NCBI GenBank assembly: GCA_019120525.1
Contig: DWUW01000038.1
Coordinates: forward strand, 1-8,871
Source: Candidatus Eisenbergiella stercorigallinarum
GTDB lineage: Bacteria > Bacillota > Clostridia > Lachnospirales > Lachnospiraceae
Direction of reading: 5' to 3'
DNA length: 8,871 nt
This document shows, piece after piece, positions 1 through 4,590 of this stretch; position 1 is the stretch's first letter, and every line of letters starts with the position of its first letter. The notes below the pieces were generated by a model. It saw only the letters and a program-made list of their open reading frames with translations, did no database searches and was not told where the DNA came from. Position numbers and translations under genes: made by a program.

Positions 1-528
1 ACCCATGAAGAACCAGTGCTCCGCCCGGTGGGAGGAAGCGCCGTTTACCAGGCCATGCTTATGAAAGGCTTCGCACAGCTCTCCCAGGGTATCCCGCTTC
101 GGCCCCATCTCGGCCGCGTTCCAATGGGAAAGTTCACTTTTATACATCTGGAAGCCGTCATGATGCTCCGCTACGGGCACCACATATTTCGCTCCCGCCT
201 CTTCAAACAGCTGCGCCCACTCCTCCGCGTTGAACTTTTCCGCTTTAAACAGGGGAATAAAATCCTTGTAGCCGAAATCCTTATGGGGACCGTAGGTTTT
301 CACATGATGCTCAAACTCCGGAGAACCCTGAATGTACATATTTCTGGAATACCACTCGCTTCCGAACGCGGGCACGCTGTAGACGCCCCAGTGGATGAAA
401 ATACCGAATTTCCCATTCCGGAACCACTTCGGCAGGGGATGGGCGCTTAAGGAATTCCAGTCGTCTTTGTAGGGGCCGCGCGCGATTACCTCGTCGATCT
501 GTTTCAGATATTCCTTCATGTCTTTCAT
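1..528 (-). CDS. GH29 alpha-L-fucosidase, N-terminal 176 residues (runs off left edge)
   Basis: This retaining exo-glycosidase hydrolyses terminal alpha-linked L-fucose from glycans. The visible part is the first half of the GH29 catalytic barrel. It contains WFRNGKFGIFIHWG (residues 35-48), SEWY (57-60), the AEHHDGF block (120-126) whose paired histidines line the fucose pocket in characterised GH29 enzymes, and GASSHRAEHWFF (163-174). The catalytic aspartate lies further on and is outside the window. There is no signal peptide, so the enzyme is probably cytoplasmic and acts on imported oligosaccharides. The chosen ATG at 528 overlaps the fucU stop by one base (TGATG) and is preceded by an AGAAGGGGGTGG ribosome binding site, which suggests translational coupling. 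A second ATG at 519 is possible. It is the last visible gene of the fucose operon. The family call is firm; linkage preference cannot be read from the sequence. Confidence 0.93.
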   Translation of the reverse strand, partial: MKDMKEYLKQIDEVIARGPYKDDWNSLSAHPLPKWFRNGKFGIFIHWGVYSVPAFGSEWYSRNMYIQGSPEFEHHVKTYGPHKDFGYKDFIPLFKAEKFNAEEWAQLFEEAGAKYVVPVAEHHDGFQMYKSELSHWNAAEMGPKRDTLGELCEAFHKHGLVNGASSHRAEHWFFMG

Positions 529-968
529 CAGTCCGTCACCACCCCCTTCTGCAGCATGATATTGGCGTAAAGCGCCGTTTCTCCCGTAGCGATGATGGCA
601 TAGGCCTTCTTCGCTTCTTCATAAAAAGTAAAACGCTCGATCTGCCCGATGGCCGCCTTTCCTCTGGGCTCATATTTTTCTTCGATCTTTTCATAGACCT
701 CCCAGATGGGCGTTTCCACGTCGTCCCCCGGCATGACCTGCATCAGATTAAACGGCTTTTCCACATAGGTATCCAGCGGAAAAAGCTGCAGGATGGCATC
801 CAGAATCTCCGGAATGCCGTGTCCGTCCATGCGGATCACCTTTGCGTTCTTTCCCATGGATTCCGCCGGAAAGTTTCCGTCCGCGATCACGATCCGGTCG
901 CTGTGGCCCATCTCGCACAAAACCTTTAACAGCTCCGGAGATATGATTTTCGGTATTCCCTTCAGCAT
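528..968 (-). CDS. fucU: L-fucose mutarotase (RbsD/FucU family)
   Basis: FucU interconverts the alpha and beta anomers of L-fucose, so sugar released by a fucosidase becomes usable by anomer-specific enzymes. The 146-residue protein starts MLKGIPKIISPELLKVLCEMGH, nearly the same as my memory of E. coli FucU (about 140 residues). It keeps the catalytic-region His22 in the GHSD motif, DGNFPA (30-35), RMDGHGIPEILDAI (46-59), FTFYEEAKKAYAIIATGE and the C-terminal ALYANIMLQKGVV with Tyr134. The ATG at 968 has an AGGAGGG site at 976-982 with a 7-base gap. It follows the aldo/keto reductase after a 117-base spacer containing a GC-rich hairpin and overlaps the fucosidase start by one base. The direct pairing with a fucosidase supports fucose, rather than ribose, as the substrate. 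Confidence 0.95.
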   Translation of the reverse strand: MLKGIPKIISPELLKVLCEMGHSDRIVIADGNFPAESMGKNAKVIRMDGHGIPEILDAILQLFPLDTYVEKPFNLMQVMPGDDVETPIWEVYEKIEEKYEPRGKAAIGQIERFTFYEEAKKAYAIIATGETALYANIMLQKGVVTD

Positions 969-986
969 ATGTTTTCCCTCCTGACA

Positions 987-1017
987 GGCCGCGCGGCCTT
1001 TCCCGAACCGCGCGGCC
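987..1017 (-). other. GC-rich hairpin just upstream of the fucU ribosome binding site
   Basis: GGCCGCGCGG at 987-996 is perfectly complementary to CCGCGCGGCC at 1008-1017, giving a 10-bp all-GC stem with an 11-base loop. In the minus-strand transcript no U-run follows; the stem ends only a few bases before the fucU AGGAGGG. It is therefore not a standard terminator for the operon. A weaker 6-bp inverted repeat (CCTGTC 1041-1046, GACAGG 1058-1063) lies nearer the reductase stop. Such stems could mark RNA processing or tune translation between genes; this is inference. Confidence 0.6.
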
Positions 1018-1085
1018 CTTTTCCTTCCTGTAAAATTTTTCCTGTCAATTTGAGACCGACAGGCGGTTCCTGTTTCCGAAAGCTT

Positions 1086-2099
1086 TTAACGGGTAATGGT
1101 GCCGTCCACATCCCACAGATCCTCCCAGCCCTTCGCGCCGGGCCAGAGGAACACCTGCCCTTTTACCAGCCTGCAGTTTTTATCGGCCAGACGGATGGTC
1201 TCCATTTCCTCATCGGTCAGCGGATCCTCGGTGGCGCATTTCAGGTTGCTGATGTACTGCGGCTCCTTCACAGAAAACGGAATCGGCACCTGTCCTCTCT
1301 GCACCGCCCATTTCAGGCAGATCAGCGCGGGATGGACATTGTGGCGTTTTGCGATTTCCACAATTTCCGGCATCTGGGTATCCGCCACATCCTCCGCCGT
1401 CCGGTCGCGTTCCGGGCGGGAAGGGGATCCGATGGGGCAGTATCCCACCGGAAGGATGTCATGCTCCTTCGCATATGCAAACAGCTCCGGCTGCTGGAAT
1501 CCGGGATGCAGCTCCATCTCCAGGGCCGCAGGTTTGATGCGGCACAAAGGCAGGACGGCCTCCAGCTTGGGGATCGTCATATTGGACATGCCGATGTATC
1601 TGACCTTTCCTTCGTCCACCAGCCGCTCGCACTGTCTCCAGGTCGTCATGAATTCCTCCAGGTTGAAGGGTCTGGAGTCCGGATTGCGGGAATCCCCGTC
1701 GCAGCCCGGCGCATGATAATTGGGAAAAGGCCAGTGCACGAAATACAGGTCGATATAGGACAGCTTCAGGTCCTTCAGGCTCTTTTCACAGGACTCAATG
1801 ACCTTTCCTTCGGCGTGCATGTCATTCCACACCTTGGAAGTGATGAAAAGCTCCTCCCGCTTCACCACACCCTCCTGCATGACGCGCTCCAGGGCGTCTC
1901 CGATCTTATCCTCATTCATATAGACGGAAGCGCAGTCGATCAGACGGTAGCCCGCCCGAATGCCGCCGTAAACAGCCTCTGCGATCTGATCCGCCCCATA
2001 TTTGTCGCTTCCGAAGGTTCCCATTCCAACCGCGGGAACCGTGGTTCCGTCATACAGCGTCCTGCGGGGAATGCTGCTCTGTTCTATGATCTCAGACAT
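1086..2099 (-). CDS. Aldo/keto reductase
   Basis: This is an NAD(P)H-dependent aldo/keto reductase of 337 residues, the usual family length. The catalytic tetrad is intact: Asp55 and Tyr60 in LIDCASVYMNED, Lys89 in FITSKVWND and His122 in YFVHWPFP. Later family signatures are VRYIGMSNM (167-174) and IPFSVKEPQYISNL (273-286), the latter in the cofactor-binding region. No signal peptide is seen, so it is cytoplasmic. The ATG at 2099 is preceded by GAGGAG at 2108-2113 (8-base gap). It sits between a zinc-dependent dehydrogenase and fucU, which points to fucose-related chemistry. It may reduce L-lactaldehyde to 1,2-propanediol or oxidise L-fucose at C1 (some aldose dehydrogenases belong to this superfamily). 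The sequence alone does not decide between these, and no gene symbol is justified. Confidence 0.93.
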   Translation of the reverse strand: MSEIIEQSSIPRRTLYDGTTVPAVGMGTFGSDKYGADQIAEAVYGGIRAGYRLIDCASVYMNEDKIGDALERVMQEGVVKREELFITSKVWNDMHAEGKVIESCEKSLKDLKLSYIDLYFVHWPFPNYHAPGCDGDSRNPDSRPFNLEEFMTTWRQCERLVDEGKVRYIGMSNMTIPKLEAVLPLCRIKPAALEMELHPGFQQPELFAYAKEHDILPVGYCPIGSPSRPERDRTAEDVADTQMPEIVEIAKRHNVHPALICLKWAVQRGQVPIPFSVKEPQYISNLKCATEDPLTDEEMETIRLADKNCRLVKGQVFLWPGAKGWEDLWDVDGTITR

Positions 2100-2218
2100 G
2101 GTTTTCTCTCCTCTTTTCTATTCCCGGCCCCGGCCGGTCTTGCGGAAAGCGCCGCAGGGTGCTTCCCTCCCCGGCCGGTTCTGCCGGAATGCTCCGGCGG
2201 ACGGCCCGCCCGACGGCT
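2100..2218 (-). other. GC-rich, hairpin-containing spacer between dehydrogenase and reductase genes
   Basis: The spacer holds an 11-base direct repeat, CCCCGGCCGGT, at 2128-2138 and 2169-2179. It also has short perfect stems: TGCGG/CCGCA (2141-2145 with 2152-2156) and GGCGG/CCGCC (2196-2200 with 2206-2210). No U-run follows any stem in the minus-strand direction, so a classical terminator is not supported. Read-through into the reductase gene is expected. Its length, GC content and position before a strong ribosome binding site resemble the spacer before fucU. Confidence 0.5.
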
Positions 2219-3271
2219 TCAGTCGAATACCACCGCGACCTTGCCGCAGTTTCCGCCGGCCATCAGCGCATAAGCCTCTCCTGCCTTTTCCAGCGGGAAT
2301 TCGTGGGTGATCAGATCCTCCGGATGGATGCCCCAGCGTACCAGTCTCTCCACCAGTTCTTCCATTCTCCACAGAGAGGTCACCCAGGAGCCATAAATGG
2401 TCTTCTGTCCGTGAATGATGTCCGGGCTGGGATTGAAGGTGCAGGTGCCGCCCTCTCCTACGAAGGCAATCTTGCCCCATTCTCTGGTAGCGCGGATGGC
2501 AAGCTGCCGTCCCGGATCGCTGGCGCTGGCGTCGATGGCACGTTCTACGCCGTGACCGTTCGTCACCTTCATGATCCCTTCCATGGCCTCATCGGGCGTG
2601 AACACATAATCCACCAGTCCCAGCTTCTTCGCCAGCTCCACACGATACTCGTTCATCTCCACACCGATGAGCATGTTGGCTCCCATGGCCTTTGCCAGCA
2701 TCAGCGCAGCCAGGCCGACCGGGCCAAGTCCGGTCACCAGGACCGCATCGTTTCCGCAGATACCGATCTTCTCAATGGCTTCATACACCGTTCCGAAACC
2801 GCAAGCTACCTGCGCGCCATCCTTATAAGTCAGCTCGTCGGGAAGCGCGATCAGATCCTTCTCATCCGCCAGGATATAAGGCGCCATTCCGCCGTTTCTC
2901 TGCCAGCCGTACGCCTGGCGGAAGCGGCTCTTGCAGGAAATATAATAGCCTCTGCGGCAGTCGTTGCACACGCCGCAGCCGGAAATATGGTAAACGATCA
3001 CCCGGTCGCCCTTCTTAAAGCGTCTCAGGCCTTCGCCTTCCTCCACGATCACGCCGCAGGGCTCATGACCTGCCACCATGCCGGGAATGTAGCCTTCCGG
3101 TCCTTTTCCCACATGTGCTCTGTAGATGCAGCGGATGTCGCTTCCGCAGATCGTCGTGGCCTTCGTCTGGATCAGCACCTGTCCATGACCCGGCTTCGGG
3201 ATCTCAAACTCCTTCATCTCCACCGTGCTGTTTCCCGGAAGCGTAGCTCCCCGCATTCTCATTTTTTCCAT
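2219..3271 (-). CDS. Zinc-dependent medium-chain alcohol/polyol dehydrogenase
   Basis: This is a 350-residue cytoplasmic medium-chain dehydrogenase/reductase. The catalytic zinc region is Cys42 in TTICGSD, His69-Glu70 in VAGHEPCG and probably Cys157 in VACGFGT. The structural-zinc cysteines are complete (Cys99, 102, 105 and 113 in CGVCNDCRRGYYISC). The nucleotide-binding Rossmann motif is VTGLGPVG (179-186), with Glu205 at the end of strand two, which favours NAD(H). The fold matches sorbitol/threonine-dehydrogenase-like enzymes, but the substrate is unknown. The context of fucU and fucosidase suggests a sugar or sugar-derived alcohol, for example L-fucose, fuconate or propanediol. The ATG at 3271 follows AAAGGGG with a 5-base gap; ATGs at 3262 and 3256 are less likely. 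It is the first gene of the fucose operon, behind a hairpin-rich leader. Confidence 0.92.
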   Translation of the reverse strand: MEKMRMRGATLPGNSTVEMKEFEIPKPGHGQVLIQTKATTICGSDIRCIYRAHVGKGPEGYIPGMVAGHEPCGVIVEEGEGLRRFKKGDRVIVYHISGCGVCNDCRRGYYISCKSRFRQAYGWQRNGGMAPYILADEKDLIALPDELTYKDGAQVACGFGTVYEAIEKIGICGNDAVLVTGLGPVGLAALMLAKAMGANMLIGVEMNEYRVELAKKLGLVDYVFTPDEAMEGIMKVTNGHGVERAIDASASDPGRQLAIRATREWGKIAFVGEGGTCTFNPSPDIIHGQKTIYGSWVTSLWRMEELVERLVRWGIHPEDLITHEFPLEKAGEAYALMAGGNCGKVAVVFD

Positions 3272-3278
3272 TTCTTCC

Positions 3279-3379
3279 CCTTTCCGCTGCCGCAGGCAGC
3301 ATTAAAATCGTTAGGAATTGAGCGTAAGCTCAATTCCCAGGAGAAAATCTCTGATTTTCTCCGCCTTTCCCGCTGCCGC
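3279..3379 (-). repeat. Imperfect 15/16-nt direct repeats flanking the hairpin leader
   Basis: CCTTTCCGCTGCCGC (3279-3293) and CCTTTCCCGCTGCCGC (3364-3379) differ by a single inserted C and have the same orientation about 85 bases apart. They bracket two of the perfect hairpins, and each copy overlaps one of the outer two. The gene-proximal copy supplies part of the ribosome binding site of the dehydrogenase. The layout fits either a small repeat-bounded insertion or a duplicated regulatory segment. Confidence 0.6.
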
Positions 3380-3391
3380 CGAATGGCGGCA
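3286..3391 (-). other. Four consecutive perfect hairpins in the leader of the fucose operon
   Basis: In plus-strand coordinates the stems are: GCTGCC/GGCAGC at 3286-3291 and 3295-3300 (3-base loop); GGAATTGAGC/GCTCAATTCC at 3314-3323 and 3328-3337 (GTAA loop); GGAGAAAATC/GATTTTCTCC at 3340-3349 and 3353-3362 (3-base loop); and TGCCGCC/GGCGGCA at 3374-3380 and 3385-3391 (4-base loop). All are exact. In the minus-strand transcript they would lie between the predicted start (about 3412) and the ribosome binding site, and the last stem ends 2 bases before that site. The right arm of the first-transcribed hairpin and the right arm of the last share GGCAGC, so alternative pairing is possible. Whether this is a riboregulator or a REP/MITE-like repeat cannot be told here. 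Confidence 0.75.
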
Positions 3392-3418
3392 CTGATTTCC
3401 CTGTCTCTTTGTATCTTC

Positions 3419-3424
3419 ATTATA
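3419..3424 (-). promoter_or_regulatory. Candidate -10 box of the fucose operon
   Basis: The minus strand reads TATAAT here, an exact sigma-A -10 hexamer, about 148 bases before the dehydrogenase ATG. The best -35 at 17-base spacing is only TTATCC, a weak match. A weak -35 is typical of promoters that need an activator, such as an AraC-type protein. Predicted start is near 3412. Confidence 0.45.
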
Positions 3425-3458
3425 AATTTCCCCTCTGAAAAGGATAAGAGAAACTTTT

Positions 3459-3469
3459 GACAACTTGTC
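3459..3469. promoter_or_regulatory. Palindrome GACAA-C-TTGTC, possible operator
   Basis: An 11-base perfect palindrome (5+1+5) is centred roughly 50 bases upstream of the predicted operon start, a suitable place for an activator site. No experimental or repeat evidence links it to the AraC-type protein, whose family usually binds direct repeats. The call is positional inference. Confidence 0.3.
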
Positions 3470-3659
3470 TTTTTTTATGTCGCATCAGCGCAGGTTTTAA
3501 CATGTCTGTATGGCATAAAAATGCCCTCTGCCATGGAGATTCATATTCTCTCAATAACAGAGGGGAAATAAAGCGACTGCGGCCGCCACATATTCGCACT
3601 GATGCGGTTAGCTGACCGTTGCCCGGATGAGAATCCGTATTCTTCACAACAACACTTTC
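3470..3659. other. Non-coding spacer downstream of higA with nested inverted repeats
   Basis: No convincing gene is seen in this stretch, which forms most of the 388-base gap between higA and the dehydrogenase. It has an outer 8-bp inverted repeat CGCATCAG/CTGATGCG (3481-3488 and 3599-3606). Inside are GGCAT-AAAA-ATGCC (3512-3525) and CCCTCTG/CAGAGGG (3524-3530 and 3558-3564). The last of these, read on the minus strand, ends CAGAGGG followed by CATTTTT and could act as a weak terminator for the toxin-antitoxin transcript. Confidence 0.4.
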
Positions 3660-3956
3660 TCATACAGCCTGACAAACTCTGATTTTTGCAATATCATCCG
3701 CCAGACTTACTTTCAGATTTCTGATGTCGATGTCATTCTGCATATCCAGGAAATATTTATCAGAAACCCCAAAAAATTTAGCCAGCCGCAAAGATGTATC
3801 AGCGGTAACCTTTCTGCGGTCATGCAAAATATCCTGGATTCTTGACACCGGAACATGAATTTCCTGAGCCAGCTTATATGCTGATATGTTCATCGGTTCC
3901 ATGAATTCTTCCCGTAAAATCTCTCCTATCGTAGGAGTAATAATATAATCAGCCAT
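3660..3956 (-). CDS. higA: HigA-type antitoxin, XRE-family helix-turn-helix protein
   Basis: This is a 98-residue antitoxin of a type II toxin-antitoxin pair. It would neutralise HigB by direct binding and repress the module's promoter. The N-terminus ADYIITPTIGEILREEFMEPMNIS leads into the HTH, about residues 24-48 (SAYKLAQEIHVPVSRIQDILHDRR), then TADTSLRLAKFFGVSDKYFLDMQ. This is the standard HigA/VapI 'addiction module antidote' pattern and usual length. The ATG at 3956 is chosen because a full AGGAGG lies at 3963-3968 with a 6-base gap. An in-frame GTG at 3974 would start upstream of that site and is rejected. It follows higB on the same strand after an unusually long 127-base gap that may contain its own promoter. 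Confidence 0.92.
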   Translation of the reverse strand: MADYIITPTIGEILREEFMEPMNISAYKLAQEIHVPVSRIQDILHDRRKVTADTSLRLAKFFGVSDKYFLDMQNDIDIRNLKVSLADDIAKIRVCQAV

Positions 3957-3962
3957 CGGAAA

Positions 3963-3968
3963 CCTCCT
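3963..3968 (-). promoter_or_regulatory. Ribosome binding site fixing the higA start
   Basis: The minus strand reads AGGAGG, a full Shine-Dalgarno match, 6 bases before the ATG at 3956. It lies inside the coding region that the alternative GTG start at 3974 would create, so the shorter protein is preferred. Confidence 0.8.
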
Positions 3969-4034
3969 CTCCACCCGTACTGTTCCTTTTGGGGACTTTC
4001 AGAGTATTTCATCTTAGTTTACCCGCTTTTTACT

Positions 4035-4064
4035 ATCATATGCCTGATTTCCATCAACGCGCAA
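4035..4064 (-). promoter_or_regulatory. Possible internal promoter for higA alone
   Basis: The minus strand shows TTGCGC (4059-4064), an 18-base spacer and TATGAT (4035-4040), which is five of six for the -10 consensus. It lies between higB and higA. Separate antitoxin transcription would help keep antitoxin in excess. The -35 box is weak, so this is a tentative call. Confidence 0.3.
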
Positions 4065-4083
4065 TGGACAAAATAACACCCAA

Positions 4084-4365
4084 CTAATGATAATCAACAA
4101 TTTCAACATTGAAGAAGTCATTCTCCTCAACATTAAAACACACCCTGTACTGGTCATTGATTCTAATGCTGTATTGTCCGCCCCGGTCTCCCTGTAAAAG
4201 TTCAAGACGATTTGCCGGCGGCACACGCAGATCCTCCAGACATCCTGCATTATCTATCATGATCAGCTTTCGTAATGCGACACGTTGTATCGATTGTGGA
4301 AGTTTTTTAGAAAAGATCTGATTATAAACCTTCTCTGTCTCTTTATCTGCAAAGCTTTTTATCAT
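4084..4365 (-). CDS. higB: HigB-type toxin (RelE/ParE superfamily mRNA interferase)
   Basis: HigB toxins cleave mRNA on the translating ribosome. The 93-residue protein is of standard length and shows the family pattern from end to end: MIKSFADKETEKVY at the start, LRKLIMIDNAGCLEDLRVPPANRLELLQGDRGGQYSIRIN in the middle and DQYRVCFNVEEN near the end. Basic residues in the C-terminal half (Arg61, Arg68, Arg74) fit the RelE-fold active surface. The order toxin before antitoxin is typical of higBA. No good ribosome binding site precedes the ATG at 4365; the -10 box TACAAT ends only 6 bases upstream, so the mRNA may be leaderless. The module is more AT-rich than the surrounding glycan genes, which suggests separate acquisition. 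Confidence 0.92.
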   Translation of the reverse strand: MIKSFADKETEKVYNQIFSKKLPQSIQRVALRKLIMIDNAGCLEDLRVPPANRLELLQGDRGGQYSIRINDQYRVCFNVEENDFFNVEIVDYH

Positions 4366-4371
4366 ATCTTT

Positions 4372-4400
4372 ATTGTACCTTCTTTGCGTGTATATGTCAA
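4372..4400 (-). promoter_or_regulatory. Strong sigma-A promoter of higBA
   Basis: The minus strand has TTGACA (4395-4400), exactly 17 bases, then TACAAT (4372-4377): a perfect -35 and a five-of-six -10. The predicted start lies about 7 bases after the -10, at or next to the A of the higB ATG (4365). HigA would be expected to bind over or near this promoter. Confidence 0.8.
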
Positions 4401-4435
4401 TCGGGCAGATTTATTTCTGATGGCAGAACTTTAAT

Positions 4436-4492
4436 GCATCCGGTCATTCCACTCGCTACACGATAAGACGAGCACTGCAATGGACCGGATGC
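4436..4492. other. Long interrupted hairpin between the divergent higBA and AraC promoters
   Basis: GCATCCGGTC (4436-4445) pairs perfectly with GACCGGATGC (4483-4492). An inner stem CTCG/CGAG (4452-4455 and 4469-4472) fits inside. On the plus strand it is followed after a short gap by TTTTTT (from 4500), so it could stop transcription rightwards, yet no plus-strand gene lies upstream of it. It may be a leftover of a terminator, an insulator or an inserted repeat. Confidence 0.5.
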
Positions 4493-4535
4493 TTTCCGCA
4501 TTTTTTCCTGCCGTGCTCCGGCTCCCGCTTTCCTG

Positions 4536-4564
4536 TTGCGCATTGGCCCAAACAGAATTATACT
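4536..4564 (+). promoter_or_regulatory. Candidate promoter of the AraC-family regulator gene
   Basis: TTGCGC (4536-4541), a 17-base spacer and TATACT (4559-4564) precede the ATG at 4591. The -10 matches five of six bases and the -35 three of six. The predicted leader is about 20 bases and includes the AAAGGAGG ribosome binding site. Confidence 0.5.
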
Positions 4565-4590
4565 GTGAATATCAAAAAGGAGGCCCCGTC

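Noticed and set aside
987..1020. Plus-strand intrinsic terminator (GC stem then CTTTT)
   Set aside because: No plus-strand gene lies upstream and the T-run is short; in the operon's own direction no U-run follows the stem.
969..2273. Long plus-strand open frame of 434 codons opposite the reductase gene
   Set aside because: It lies antisense to a clear aldo/keto reductase, has no family motifs and is explained by GC-rich codon use on the other strand.
3286..3391. CRISPR array
   Set aside because: The hairpins have different stem sequences and there is no regular repeat-spacer period.
2159..3460. Long plus-strand open frame of 433 codons opposite the dehydrogenase gene
   Set aside because: It is antisense to an intact zinc dehydrogenase with all its motifs, and its protein shows no recognisable domain.
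3420..3647. Minus-strand open frame of 75 codons between higA and the dehydrogenase
   Set aside because: No recognisable domain or good ribosome binding site, and it runs over inverted repeats, an operator-like palindrome and the -10 region; treated as non-coding.
3627..3845. Plus-strand open frame of 72 codons over higA
   Set aside because: Antisense to the antitoxin gene, with no family resemblance.
3957..4010. Small minus-strand frame starting MKYSESPQKEQ between higB and higA
   Set aside because: Only about 28 codons, it overlaps the higA start out of frame and lacks a ribosome binding site; probably chance.
4480..4590. N-terminal extension of the AraC regulator from an ATG at 4480
   Set aside because: The frame is open but starts within the hairpin's right arm and lacks a ribosome binding site; the ATG at 4591 has AAAGGAGG and matches the family length.
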